Shown here: piece after piece, positions 1 to 8,159 of the stretch
How positions within the stretch are numbered: the first letter of the stretch is position 1
How the letters are laid out: each line of letters opens with the position of its first letter
Assembly: GCA_031254225.1 (NCBI GenBank)
Contig: JAIRUU010000057.1
Coordinates: 1 to 22,813, forward strand
From: Candidatus Elusimicrobium euhamitermitis
Lineage (GTDB): Bacteria; Elusimicrobiota; Elusimicrobia; Elusimicrobiales; Elusimicrobiaceae
DNA: 22,813 nucleotides
Direction: 5' to 3'
Program-made: the position numbers and the translations under genes
The notes under the pieces: model-generated
What the model was told of the DNA's origin: nothing
The model's input: only the letters and a program-made list of their open reading frames with translations
The model's database searches: none

Positions 1-110
1 TATTTATTTGTTAAATCTGACTCCCCCGTCTTAGCATAATCCTAACAACCGCCATAAAAAATTTGATATCTTTCTCCAGAAAGCCTGAACAACGCTCAAT
101 TGTCATATAG
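1..110. other. Left-edge non-coding stretch
   Basis: I see no open frame with a ribosome site, no tRNA-like fold and no strong hairpin in the first 110 bases. The stretch is A/T-rich with a short C run near 22. It could be the tail of an intergenic region belonging to a gene outside the window. Confidence 0.4.
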
Positions 111-144
111 GTCTAAAGACCCAGATGCAGATAGGTCTTTAGGC
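111..144. promoter_or_regulatory. Palindromic operator-like element before the first secreted gene
   Basis: Positions 113-121 (CTAAAGACC) pair perfectly with 134-142 (GGTCTTTAG) across a 12-base spacer. A further G-C pair (111/144) and a G-T wobble (112/143) extend the stem to 11 pairs. The element ends three bases before a putative -35 box. A palindrome with the same core (AAAGACC / GGTCTTT) lies at 9090-9125 in front of another secreted-protein gene. What is seen is the symmetry and the position; that it binds a regulator is inference. Confidence 0.5.
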
Positions 145-146
145 AC

Positions 147-174
147 TTGTCTATTATTGGCATAATCTTATATT
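147..174 (+). promoter_or_regulatory. Putative promoter of the first secreted gene
   Basis: TTGTCT (147-152) and TATATT (169-174) are separated by 16 bases and lie about 38 bases upstream of the ATG at 212. The match to the sigma-70 consensus is moderate. The palindrome at 111-144 directly abuts the -35 box. Confidence 0.35.
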
Positions 175-211
175 ATTAAGGAAATTAAATAAATAGTCTT
201 AGGAGGAATGT

Positions 212-1306
212 ATGAAAAAATTTGTAACAGCCGCATTGCTGATGGTTTTTGCCGCCGGCGGCGTTTTTGCGCAAACACAAAACAATGCACAGGCTAAACT
301 TAGGGCAGATACCGCCAGAATAGGCGCCAATACCAGAACTATTGAGGCTCAATTAGCGGCTTCGGAAAAACAAACGGCAGCCTTGAAAGATAAAAAAGCG
401 AAATCGCTTACGGAAATGAGAGAACCTGTGATAAGACTGGATTTGGCCTCTATGCCTGCCGACGAGTTTAATGCAAAGTATTGTTCCACTATATCAGTAC
501 TTTCACATGTGGGGAATAGCTTGGTAGATAATGAAGCCGCAAAGAAATGGATTCCTGAAGAGAAAAACAATATTAAGGAGAACAGGGTTGTTTTCCTAAA
601 GATCATAAACGATGAACTGCGGGAAAACGGCCTGACAAATAAAAAACCTGTTGATACAGGCGTTTATAAAAAACTTTATGAAAAATATAAGGCCAATAAA
701 ATTATGCTGAGCGCGCTATTCAGTTCATATTTAGAAAATATCGGCTTTATGAGCGGCTTTACATATACTGATTATTTTGTAGTCTATAATGGTGTTGAGG
801 ATGACGTACGGTTTGGGATTTATGAAAAATTATCCACATTTGCCCCAGACGAAATGAATGATATCAGCGAGTATATGTATGGCAGGGTAGATTGCAACGG
901 CAGAAGTTTTGAGATTAAACCTGCAAGCGTTGCGCATAGTTATGATTTTAAAAAATTTGCCTCTAAACAGAATATAAGCCCCCGCTTAAGAAGTAATATT
1001 GATATTATTTCTAATAATGCCATGATAAGAAGTCTGATATATGTGTTCGGCGAAAGGCATATTCGCATTGACGACATTCCCGAGAATATAAAGATATTTC
1101 TGATCTATCAGGGCGATATAGATTTCGGAAAAGTCAGACCCGAATTAAGAAAAGAACTTGGAAAGCGATTCCTTAATCTTAAAGAGGTCGCTAAAAATAA
1201 CCCCAAAGTCAGCTCTTATGATGAAAATAAGAAAGATTTTGACAAGATAACGAAAATATTAATTGAAAAAGGCATTTTGAATAAAGAGGGAGCTTTGAAT
1301 AAATAG
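212..1306 (+). CDS. Secreted protein of unknown function
   Basis: The protein is 364 aa and I do not recognise its family. A signal peptide is clear: MKK, a hydrophobic stretch to about residue 18, then VFAQ as a likely signal peptidase I site, so the mature protein should be exported. After it comes a polar, Ala/Gln/Lys-rich region (about 21-66) that could be a short coiled coil, then a mixed alpha/beta body with no motif known to me and a Lys-rich C-terminus. The start at 212 is supported by AGGAGG at 201-206. The gene is less GC-rich than polA or feoB, and its leader (palindrome, promoter, AGGAGGAAT) resembles that of the secreted gene at 8160-9005. I see no convincing similarity between the two proteins. 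It stands alone and ends at a hairpin shared with rho on the other strand. Confidence 0.8.
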   Translation: MKKFVTAALLMVFAAGGVFAQTQNNAQAKLRADTARIGANTRTIEAQLAASEKQTAALKDKKAKSLTEMREPVIRLDLASMPADEFNAKYCSTISVLSHVGNSLVDNEAAKKWIPEEKNNIKENRVVFLKIINDELRENGLTNKKPVDTGVYKKLYEKYKANKIMLSALFSSYLENIGFMSGFTYTDYFVVYNGVEDDVRFGIYEKLSTFAPDEMNDISEYMYGRVDCNGRSFEIKPASVAHSYDFKKFASKQNISPRLRSNIDIISNNAMIRSLIYVFGERHIRIDDIPENIKIFLIYQGDIDFGKVRPELRKELGKRFLNLKEVAKNNPKVSSYDENKKDFDKITKILIEKGILNKEGALNK

Positions 1307-1330
1307 AAAAGTATTTTCAACAGCATAATC

Positions 1331-1362
1331 AAACACCCCCCGCTTTACAGCGTGGGGTGTTT
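1331..1362. terminator. Hairpin between convergent genes
   Basis: AAACACCCC at 1331-1339 pairs with GGGGTGTTT at 1354-1362, and CGC (1341-1343) with GCG (1350-1352), leaving a 6-base loop and one mismatch. It separates the plus-strand secreted gene from the minus-strand rho. No long T run follows on either strand, although TTTTT appears about 8 bases downstream on the plus strand. Confidence 0.6.
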
Positions 1363-1371
1363 GTGTAGTTT

Positions 1372-2775
1372 TTACAAGCTGGAAACTTCCATTTGTTTTA
1401 AGAAATCCTTATTGGACTTGCTGGCTACTATTTTGTCCCTCAGCACCGTCATGGCGTCCACGCTTGTCAGCGGCGCAAGAACTTTTCGGATAATCCAAAC
1501 TTTATTAAGTTCGTCTTCAGTAAGCAGCAAGTCCTCTTTTCTCGTTGAACTTCTGTTAAGGTCAATAGCGGGAAACAGGCGGCGGTCTGAGAGTTTTCTG
1601 TCAAGGCAGATTTCGCTGTTGCCCGTGCCTTTAAATTCTTCAAAAATAACCTCGTCCATTCTGCTGCCGGTTTCAATAAGAGCAGTGGCGATTATCGTCA
1701 GAGAACCGCCCTCTTCCATGTTGCGCGCCGCGCCCAGAAATTTCTTCGGACGCTGCAGAGAAGTGGCTTCCAAACCGCCGGTAAGCACGCGGCCGGACGA
1801 GGGCGTGACCGTGTTATAAGCGCGCGCAAGACGCGTGATTGAGTCAAGCAAAATTACTACGTCAATACCCTGCTCCACCAGCCTTTTAGCGCGCTCAAGC
1901 ACCATCTCGGCCACCTGCACGTGACGGTCCGGCGCTTCGTCAAAAGTTGAAGCGATTACCTCGCCTTTAACGGTGCGGCTCATGTCCGTAACTTCTTCAG
2001 GGCGTTCGTCAATTAGCAAAACCATAAGCTTTGCGTCTTTATAATTTTCGGTAATTGAGTTGGCTATTGCCTGCATCATCATCGTTTTTCCCGTCTTAGG
2101 CGGCGCGACTATAAGCGCGCGCTGGCCGCGGCCTATGGGCGCCATAAGATCAATAATGCGCTGCGTCAAAGCGTTTTTATCAAGCTCAAGCGTAAATCTT
2201 TTATTCGGGTGCAGCGGCGTAAGATTGTCAAAGAAAGGCCTGTTGTAAACATTCTCAACTTCCATGTCATTGACTTTCTGGACCTGCAGCATGGCAAAAA
2301 ATCTTTCCCCTTCTTTGGGCGGGCGGATAAGCCCCTCAATGCTGTCCCCTTTGCGCAGCCCGAAACGCTTTATTTGAGACGGAGAAACGTAAATATCCTC
2401 CGGTCCCGCAAGATAATTGTTTTCTTCGGAACGCAGAAAACCAAAGCCGTCCGGCAGAATTTCCAAAACTCCGCCGCCGTAAATTGAACCGTTCTGCTTA
2501 GCCTGCACCGCGATAATTTTGCCTATCAATTCCTGCTTGCGCAGACCGGAAATTTCTTCAACGTTTAAATTAACGGCAAGCTTGGTAAGCTCGGCAATGC
2601 TTAATTTATTTAAGTCGCGCGCGTCCAGCACTTTGCCGCCGTTCGGGTTCCGCTGCGCCGGTGCCGCGCCGTTTTGCCCGTTCTGCGCAACAGTTGGGCG
2701 CGTATATTTTTTAGGCTCTTTATTTTCTTTGTTTTCTTTTACTTCATTAACATTATCTTGCATTTTTTCTGTCAT
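1372..2775 (-). CDS. rho: Transcription termination factor Rho
   Basis: A 467-aa hexameric RNA-dependent ATPase that ends transcription at Rho-dependent sites. Domains in order: a polar Lys/Glu/Asn- and Gln-rich N-terminal extension (1-48); the Rho N-terminal helical domain (about 52-95); an OB/cold-shock-like RNA-binding domain (about 100-170, with DGFGFLR); and the ATPase core. Walker A is APPKTGKT (224-231), Walker B is VVILLD (306-311), and the R-loop region shows KGTGNSE (382-388). The length is slightly above the roughly 420 aa of E. coli Rho because of the N-terminal extension. The start is supported by GGAG six bases upstream. It lies 10 bases downstream of coaE and is probably the last gene of the polA-coaE-rho operon. 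Confidence 0.97.
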   Translation of the reverse strand: MTEKMQDNVNEVKENKENKEPKKYTRPTVAQNGQNGAAPAQRNPNGGKVLDARDLNKLSIAELTKLAVNLNVEEISGLRKQELIGKIIAVQAKQNGSIYGGGVLEILPDGFGFLRSEENNYLAGPEDIYVSPSQIKRFGLRKGDSIEGLIRPPKEGERFFAMLQVQKVNDMEVENVYNRPFFDNLTPLHPNKRFTLELDKNALTQRIIDLMAPIGRGQRALIVAPPKTGKTMMMQAIANSITENYKDAKLMVLLIDERPEEVTDMSRTVKGEVIASTFDEAPDRHVQVAEMVLERAKRLVEQGIDVVILLDSITRLARAYNTVTPSSGRVLTGGLEATSLQRPKKFLGAARNMEEGGSLTIIATALIETGSRMDEVIFEEFKGTGNSEICLDRKLSDRRLFPAIDLNRSSTRKEDLLLTEDELNKVWIIRKVLAPLTSVDAMTVLRDKIVASKSNKDFLKQMEVSSL

Positions 2776-2785
2776 AATTCTCCAT

Positions 2786-3337
2786 TCATTTTTTTATTGC
2801 TTTGCAGATTTTCTTTATTTTTACTTCCAAATCTTTAAGACTGCCGCAGTTAACAATAACAATATCCGCAAGCGCGGCTTTTTGCGGCGGCGGCATTTGC
2901 GCTTTGCTTCTTACTTCAAAATCTTTTTTGCTTAAGCCGCGTTTTTTAAGACGCGCGGATAAATCTTTGCCGTCTGAAATTACGCATAAAGTCAAATCAA
3001 AATATTTGGACCAGCCCGCCTCAAACAAAAGCGGCACTTCAAAAACTATAAGCCCGCGCATTGTTTTGATAATTTTCGCGCCCTCGCGGCGCGCAAGAGG
3101 ATGTAAAATATTTTCAAGCTTTTTTCTGCGCGTTGGATTTTCTAAAATCTTTTTAAGACTTTCTTTGTCGCATACGCCGAACTCTTTAAGTAAAATTTTT
3201 TGCACCGCCGCGGTTTTAAGAAGGCCCGCCACAATTTCGTCCGCGCTCAAAACGCCCGCTCCCTGTTTTGAAAAAATTTTCAAAACTTCAGTTTTGCCGC
3301 TGAGCATGCCGCCTGTCAAACCTATAATTTTTTTCAT
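2786..3337 (-). CDS. coaE: Dephospho-CoA kinase
   Basis: A 183-aa cytoplasmic kinase for the last step of coenzyme A synthesis: ATP-dependent phosphorylation of the 3'-hydroxyl of dephospho-CoA. The N-terminus carries the P-loop GGMLSGKT (about residues 9-16) directly after MKKIIGLT, as is usual for CoaE. The segment LSADEIV and the later VFEVPLLFEAGW are typical of the family's substrate and lid regions. The length is a little under the usual ~200 aa, with a Lys-rich tail. Its ATG overlaps the polA stop (ATGA), which argues for translational coupling; rho follows after 10 bases. Confidence 0.95.
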   Translation of the reverse strand: MKKIIGLTGGMLSGKTEVLKIFSKQGAGVLSADEIVAGLLKTAAVQKILLKEFGVCDKESLKKILENPTRRKKLENILHPLARREGAKIIKTMRGLIVFEVPLLFEAGWSKYFDLTLCVISDGKDLSARLKKRGLSKKDFEVRSKAQMPPPQKAALADIVIVNCGSLKDLEVKIKKICKAIKK

Positions 3338-5913
3338 AATTTTAATTTTTCAAGCTCGTATAAATTGACGCCGGCCTTGGCCTCCGCTATAAGCGGCACT
3401 CTTAACCGCGCGGCGTTTTCCATTTTATGTTTTATGACGGGCGCTTCTTTTTCAAGCATATGTTTAGGCATTTCAAAAATAAGCTCGTCGTGAACCTGCA
3501 GCAAAAGTTTAACCGGCGTGCCGCAGTAATGTTTATAAATATCATTCATCGCGGCCTTAATAATATCCGCGCTGCCGCCCTGCACTATCGTATTAATAGC
3601 GGCCCGCTGCGCGAAAGAGGACATTTGTGCGCTGCCCATGGAAAATTCCGGCAGATATCTGATATGCCCCATTAAAGTTTTAACGTACCCGCGCTCCCGC
3701 GCAAGAACAATATTTTTATCAATCCACTCACGCACGCCTTTGTAAACGGCAAAATAACCGTCAATATATTCCTTTGCCTCTCTCATTGAAATGCCCAAAG
3801 CCTGGGACAAGCCCATGGGGCCCTGGCCATAAATTATGCCGAAGTTAATAGCCTTTGCCGACGACCGCATCTCGTCCGACACCATTTCCCGCATAACGTG
3901 AAAAACTTCCGCCGCGGTTTTTGTATGAATATCCCCGCCCTCGTTAAAAGCGTGTATTAACGCGGCGTCCTGCGCTTCATGCGCCAAAATGCGCAGGTCA
4001 ATCTGCGAATAGTCCGCGCTTAAAATAACATTCCCCGTGTCCGCCGTAAAAGCGCGGCGAAGCATGCGGCCCTTTGGCGTGCGGACGGGAATATTTTGCA
4101 AATTGGGGCTTGAGCTGGAAAGGCGGCCCGTTACAGTGCCGGTCTGGTCAAGATACGTGTGCACGCGGGATTCGTCGTCCGCCAGCGCTATTAGGTTGTC
4201 AACGTAAGTTGATTTTATTTTAGCGTCCGCGCGGTATTCCAAAATTTTAGGCACCATGGGGTGCAGGTTTTTAAGCGTCTGCAGACTTTCTTCGTCGGTG
4301 GAAAAACCCGTTTTGGTTTTTTTAAGAGACGGAAGTTTTAAATGTTCAAATAAAAGCACGCCGAGCTGCTTGGGCGAGTTTACGTTAATTTCATATCCCG
4401 CCAGTCTGTCAATTTCAGACTGCAAAACCGCGATTTCGCTCTCCAGCGTTTTTGAAAAAGTCTTAAGCCACGCGCCGTCCACCAGCACGCCCGTCATTTC
4501 CATAAAAAGCAAAACGGAAACAAGCGGCGCTTCCATTTCATTATAAACTTTAAACTGGTCTTTTGATTTAAGTTCCGCCTCAAGCGTTTCTTTCAGACGG
4601 TGGGCGAGACTGTTCTGCGTTATTAAAAATTCCCCTTCGCTGCCGGCTTCGGTCTTGATATTTAAAAACTGCGCGGCAAGCGCGGTAAAACCAAGGTCCG
4701 CCCCGGGGTTTAACATATAAGCCGCAAGCCGCAGATCAAAGCAGTTTATAAATTCTTCCGGCCAAAGGCCCAGCGCGCGGAAAGTAAATTTTACGTCGTA
4801 ACTTATCTTTAAAATATGGATGTCTGCGCAGAGCGTTTTTATGGTTTTATTTTCTTCCGCCGTGAGCAAATCAAGCGCTTTAATAAAAAAAGTTTTATCG
4901 TCCGCGCCGAGCAGGACAAAATTTTCGTCCGTCATAATAAAAAAGCTGTTTGTGATTTTTGATTTTACTTCCGCCAGTTCCGCGCCCTGCGGCGCGGCGG
5001 TAAACATGCTGGTTTCCTCTTGCCCGCGCGCGGCCGAAGCGCGCACGCCGAAAGCGTGCAGCATATTTTTAAATTCATATTTGGCAAGACTCGCGGCCAG
5101 TTCCTGCGGATCAGGCGGCGTGACGCGCGCGTCTTCAAGTTTAAAATCAAGCGGCAGGTCTGGGTGCAGCGTAATAAGCTCTTTGGAAATTTTTGCGTCG
5201 CGCTCGCCGGCCGTGATTTTTTTTGCGAGGGCGGGTTTAACTTTCTCGTCTCCGCGTTTTGCGGCTTCAATAATATTTTCCAGACTGCCAAAAGTATTAA
5301 TAAGTTCGGCCGCTGTTTTTGGCCCTATTCCCGCCACTCCGGGCACATTGTCCGAACTGTCGCCGGTTATGGAAAGATAATCAACCAGATATTTTTGCTC
5401 AACGCCGAATTTTTCTTTAACGTACTCCGGCCCTTTTAAATCGTCTTTGCCGGACGGCCACAGTTTAATATGCTCGCTCAGCAGCTGCAAAGCGTCTTTG
5501 TCGGACGTGGCTATAATACTGTCCGCGTGAGACTCCTGCGCGCGGCGGGCTATAAAGCCTATAATATCGTCCGCCTCCACTCCGGGCAAAGCAAAAACTT
5601 TGAAACCAAGTTTGGCCACGACTTCCCGCGCGAGTTTAAGCTGCGCGACCAGCGCTTCTTCAACTGGTTTGCGATGGGCTTTATACTCAGGGAAAAGTTC
5701 TTTGCGTTTGGCGCTGCCGCCGGCGCTGTCAAAACATACCGCCGCATATTCCGGCTGTTTTTCCTCGGTCAGTTTGGCCAGCCAGCGGACAAAACCGTAC
5801 AGCGCGCCCACTTCCAGTCCCTCTGAAGTTGAAAGTTTGGGCAATGCGTGGTAGTTTCTGTGCAGGAAATTATGCGCGTCTATTATATAGATGGTTTTTT
5901 TATCGCCAAGCAT
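3334..5913 (-). CDS. polA: DNA polymerase I
   Basis: An 859-aa repair and Okazaki-fragment polymerase. The N-terminal ~290 residues form the 5'-3' nuclease (IIDAHNFLHRNYHAL; GVEADDIIG; SGDSSDNVPGVAGIGPKTA-type motifs, here TGDSSDNVPG). A 3'-5' exonuclease-like domain follows (about 300-460) but looks inactive: no DxE Exo I motif and no YxxxD Exo III motif are apparent, and only the Exo II Asp (SYDVKF) remains. The polymerase domain is intact: motif A DYSQIDLR, motif B RSSAKAINFGIIYG, motif C VHDELIFE. It is the first gene of the polA-coaE-rho operon. No strong ribosome site precedes the ATG at 5913, but the N-terminal alignment to the family supports this start. Confidence 0.97.
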   Translation of the reverse strand: MLGDKKTIYIIDAHNFLHRNYHALPKLSTSEGLEVGALYGFVRWLAKLTEEKQPEYAAVCFDSAGGSAKRKELFPEYKAHRKPVEEALVAQLKLAREVVAKLGFKVFALPGVEADDIIGFIARRAQESHADSIIATSDKDALQLLSEHIKLWPSGKDDLKGPEYVKEKFGVEQKYLVDYLSITGDSSDNVPGVAGIGPKTAAELINTFGSLENIIEAAKRGDEKVKPALAKKITAGERDAKISKELITLHPDLPLDFKLEDARVTPPDPQELAASLAKYEFKNMLHAFGVRASAARGQEETSMFTAAPQGAELAEVKSKITNSFFIMTDENFVLLGADDKTFFIKALDLLTAEENKTIKTLCADIHILKISYDVKFTFRALGLWPEEFINCFDLRLAAYMLNPGADLGFTALAAQFLNIKTEAGSEGEFLITQNSLAHRLKETLEAELKSKDQFKVYNEMEAPLVSVLLFMEMTGVLVDGAWLKTFSKTLESEIAVLQSEIDRLAGYEINVNSPKQLGVLLFEHLKLPSLKKTKTGFSTDEESLQTLKNLHPMVPKILEYRADAKIKSTYVDNLIALADDESRVHTYLDQTGTVTGRLSSSSPNLQNIPVRTPKGRMLRRAFTADTGNVILSADYSQIDLRILAHEAQDAALIHAFNEGGDIHTKTAAEVFHVMREMVSDEMRSSAKAINFGIIYGQGPMGLSQALGISMREAKEYIDGYFAVYKGVREWIDKNIVLARERGYVKTLMGHIRYLPEFSMGSAQMSSFAQRAAINTIVQGGSADIIKAAMNDIYKHYCGTPVKLLLQVHDELIFEMPKHMLEKEAPVIKHKMENAARLRVPLIAEAKAGVNLYELEKLKL

Positions 5914-5951
5914 AAATTTTTGGATTGTGTTACGGGTAAAACTCGGATTTA

Positions 5952-5983
5952 TTTTTTGCCCGCCTTAAACGGCGGGCAAAAAA
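5952..5983. terminator. 13-bp hairpin between trxA and polA, lacking a trailing T run
   Basis: TTTTTTGCCCGCC (5952-5964) pairs perfectly with GGCGGGCAAAAAA (5971-5983) around a 6-base loop. It sits 22 bases downstream of the trxA stop on the minus strand. The T run is in the 5' arm on both strands, so the RNA ends with an A run instead of a U run. It may still stop or stabilise transcripts, but it is not a textbook intrinsic terminator. Confidence 0.55.
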
Positions 5984-6004
5984 CTTACTTATATGATAGC
6001 AGGA

Positions 6005-6325
6005 TTATAAAATCGCGTCAAGCTGTTTTTTAACTTCGGCCTTGCTGTGCGCGCCGACCATCTGCGCCACTGGTTTTCCGTTTTTGAAAAACAGCACCGT
6101 CGGGATTGAAGAGATACGGAACGCCGCGCTGGTCTGCATGCCTTCGTCTGTATTAAGTTTGCAGATTTTGGCTTTGCCGGCGTATTCCGCGGCTATTTCC
6201 GCCACCGTCGGCGCAAACATTCTGCACGGACCGCACCACGTGGCCCAGAAATCAACCATAGCGACGCCTTTGTAATTTAACACTTCTGTTTCAAAATTTT
6301 CATCTGTCAGATTAATTTCGCTCAT
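6005..6325 (-). CDS. trxA: Thioredoxin
   Basis: A 106-aa cytoplasmic disulfide reductase of the usual thioredoxin length. The active site WCGPC is at residues 30-34, preceded by VDFWATW, and the cis-proline loop SSIPTV (Pro75) is present. It would be reduced by thioredoxin reductase, not encoded here, and would reduce protein disulfides such as those of ribonucleotide reductase or peroxiredoxins. The ATG at 6325 is preceded by an AGGGGGA ribosome site. It starts 32 bases after the MATE gene, so the two are probably cotranscribed. No signal peptide is present, which rules out a periplasmic redox protein. Confidence 0.96.
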   Translation of the reverse strand: MSEINLTDENFETEVLNYKGVAMVDFWATWCGPCRMFAPTVAEIAAEYAGKAKICKLNTDEGMQTSAAFRISSIPTVLFFKNGKPVAQMVGAHSKAEVKKQLDAIL

Positions 6326-6357
6326 ACGTCCCCCTCATCAAATAAAGAATACCAACT

Positions 6358-7719
6358 TTACGCGGTTATGTCAATTTTGCGCCACCTGCCCTGGAAAAAG
6401 CGGACCAGCATAAGCGCGGCGGTCAGAAAAGAGTAGAACGTAAACCAGAGCCAGACGGCAATTATATCTTTCTTAAGGATATAAACTATATAATACGTGC
6501 CGGGTATCATAATAATCCACGCGCTGACGAACATTATTATCATATGCGCCTTTGTGTCCCCCGCGCCGCGTATAGCTTCCCCGAACATTAAATAAGTACA
6601 GTCCCCGATTATAAACAGCGCGACTATTTTCATAAGCGGCAGCGCAAGCCGCGTAATTTCAGAAGATAACGGCGCGCCAGACTCCAAAAATAAACCTATA
6701 AAAAACCCGGGTATCACTACGAACATAAAAGCCAGCGCTCCGGCGTATGAAAAACCCAGTTTGCATGCGTTTTTGACTACGCCGTAAACCTCTTCCCGTT
6801 TTTTCATGCCCATATACCGCCCCGTCAGAATCTGTACGCCCACGCTCAGGCCCAGCAAAGGCATAAAGGACATCATCTGCATAGTCAGCACAATATTGCT
6901 TGCGCCCAGCGACAGCATATCCAAATGCCCCATCATAAAACTGAACATACTGAACGACAGCACATCCATAAAAAAACTAAAACCGTTAGGCACGCCGTAG
7001 CTAAGCAGTTTGAAAAACGCGGGTTTATAAAAACCCGCCAGCCGCGTAATGCGGTATTTCTTAATATTGCGCGCGGTAAAAATAAAAGAAATATAGATAA
7101 AAATCATAATAATATTGCTGATTATAACGGCCCACGCCGCGCCGCTTATCCCGTAAGAAGGCAGGCCGAATCTGCCAAAAATTAAAATATACGCAAGCGC
7201 TATGTTTGCCATGTTGCCCAAAACGCTGACGAACATAGGCACACGCGTTTTTCCGCGGCCTATAAAAAAAGCGGCCAGCGCGCTGTTTAAAATAACAAAC
7301 CCGCCGCCGTAATTTAAAATGCCGAAATACTGTTTTTCCAAAACAACCACTTCCGGCGCGTGTTTAAATACATCTATCAGCCAAAATCCCGCCGGCGTGC
7401 AAAGTGCTATGACAACGCCGGAAATCAAAGAAACTATTATGCCCTGCCACAGGGAAACGGCGATGTTTGCCCTTCTGTTTTTACCGTCGTATTGCGCCAC
7501 AAAAACGCCGGTGTACATGGCAAGGCCCATAAATAAAGAAACAAAAGTGAAAGACAAAGAACCGCCGGGCACGCTGGCCGCCAGCGCAGCCGGCGAGTAC
7601 CAGGACAGAAAAACCCTGTCCGCAAACTGCATGAAAACAACGCAGGCGTTAGTCACAATCAGCGGATAAGATATCCGCCAAAGTTCTTTAATTGAAGTGT
7701 GGGTTTCAGAGTTTTCCAT
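6358..7719 (-). CDS. MATE-family multidrug/organic cation efflux transporter
   Basis: A 453-aa inner-membrane protein with about 12 hydrophobic segments, the normal size of the MATE (NorM/DinF) family. Family hallmarks visible are the N-terminal ELWRISYPLIVTN stretch, FADRVFLSWYSPAALAAS in the first helix pair, and the two-lobe repeat with MSFMPLLGLSVGVQILTGRYMG at the start of the second half. Members export cationic compounds or drugs by proton or sodium antiport; the substrate cannot be read from sequence. No clear ribosome site or promoter precedes the ATG at 7719; the csp terminator is immediately upstream, so expression may depend on read-through or a weak promoter. trxA follows. Confidence 0.93.
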   Translation of the reverse strand: MENSETHTSIKELWRISYPLIVTNACVVFMQFADRVFLSWYSPAALAASVPGGSLSFTFVSLFMGLAMYTGVFVAQYDGKNRRANIAVSLWQGIIVSLISGVVIALCTPAGFWLIDVFKHAPEVVVLEKQYFGILNYGGGFVILNSALAAFFIGRGKTRVPMFVSVLGNMANIALAYILIFGRFGLPSYGISGAAWAVIISNIIMIFIYISFIFTARNIKKYRITRLAGFYKPAFFKLLSYGVPNGFSFFMDVLSFSMFSFMMGHLDMLSLGASNIVLTMQMMSFMPLLGLSVGVQILTGRYMGMKKREEVYGVVKNACKLGFSYAGALAFMFVVIPGFFIGLFLESGAPLSSEITRLALPLMKIVALFIIGDCTYLMFGEAIRGAGDTKAHMIIMFVSAWIIMIPGTYYIVYILKKDIIAVWLWFTFYSFLTAALMLVRFFQGRWRKIDITA

Positions 7720-7745
7720 ATTTAACGTAAAACCGCGCGGCGATA

Positions 7746-7783
7746 CAAAAAATTACGCCTTGCGCCGGCGAAGCGCAAGGCGT
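7746..7783 (-). terminator. Intrinsic terminator of the cold-shock gene
   Basis: ACGCCTTGCGC (7755-7765) pairs with GCGCAAGGCGT (7773-7783) around a 7-base loop. Read on the minus strand, the stem is followed by AATTTTTTTG, a good U tract. It lies 22 bases after the csp stop codon. Confidence 0.85.
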
Positions 7784-7804
7784 TAATCAGAATATAAAGT
7801 TAAA

Positions 7805-8005
7805 TTATTTTCTAACGTTGACGGCCTTGGGACCTTTTTCAGATTCCACGATGTCAAATTCAACTTCCTGACCTTCAGAGAGGGTTTTGAAGCCTTCGCC
7901 TTTAATCTCCTGATAGTGAACAAAGAGGTCTTTTGAGCCATCTTCGGGGGTTATGAAGCCATAACCTTTTTGGTCGTTAAACCATTTTACTTTTCCTTTT
8001 GCCAT
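7805..8005 (-). CDS. csp: CspA-family cold-shock protein
   Basis: A 66-aa single-domain nucleic-acid-binding protein that melts RNA secondary structure. It starts with MAKGKVKWFNDQKGYGFI: the RNP1-type motif KGYGFI is intact and RNP2 appears as DLFVHY. The open frame extends 20 codons further upstream, but family alignment and an AAGGAAG ribosome site place the start at 8005. It has its own promoter (8064-8091) and terminator (7746-7783), so it is a monocistronic gene. Whether it responds to cold cannot be told; a 5' leader of roughly 50 bases is shorter than that of E. coli cspA. Confidence 0.96.
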   Translation of the reverse strand: MAKGKVKWFNDQKGYGFITPEDGSKDLFVHYQEIKGEGFKTLSEGQEVEFDIVESEKGPKAVNVRK

Positions 8006-8063
8006 TGTACAGTTACTTCCTTTTATTGATGCATTATAGGCTGATATTTCAAGCCTTATATAC

Positions 8064-8091
8064 ATTATACCATAAACTATTTGATTTGCAA
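8064..8091 (-). promoter_or_regulatory. Promoter of the cold-shock gene
   Basis: On the minus strand a TTGCAA -35 box (8086-8091) and a consensus TATAAT -10 box (8064-8069) are separated by 16 bases. Transcription would begin near 8057, giving a leader of about 50 bases to the ATG at 8005. Confidence 0.7.
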
Positions 8092-8121
8092 TAGGTATTT
8101 GGCGGATTTATGCTATGCAAT

Positions 8122-8149
8122 AAAGTCCCGCCATTCTGAGCGGGACTTT
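8122..8149 (-). terminator. Hairpin terminator after the second secreted gene
   Basis: AAAGTCCCGC (8122-8131) pairs with GCGGGACTTT (8140-8149) around an 8-base loop, about 10 bases past the stop codon at 8160. The U run after the stem on the minus strand is short (CTTTATT). Confidence 0.65.
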
Positions 8150-8159
8150 TCGTTGCGGC

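Noticed and set aside
1352..5854. Many plus-strand frames opposite rho, coaE and polA
   Set aside because: They are antisense shadows of well-supported genes, without ribosome sites or protein-family features.
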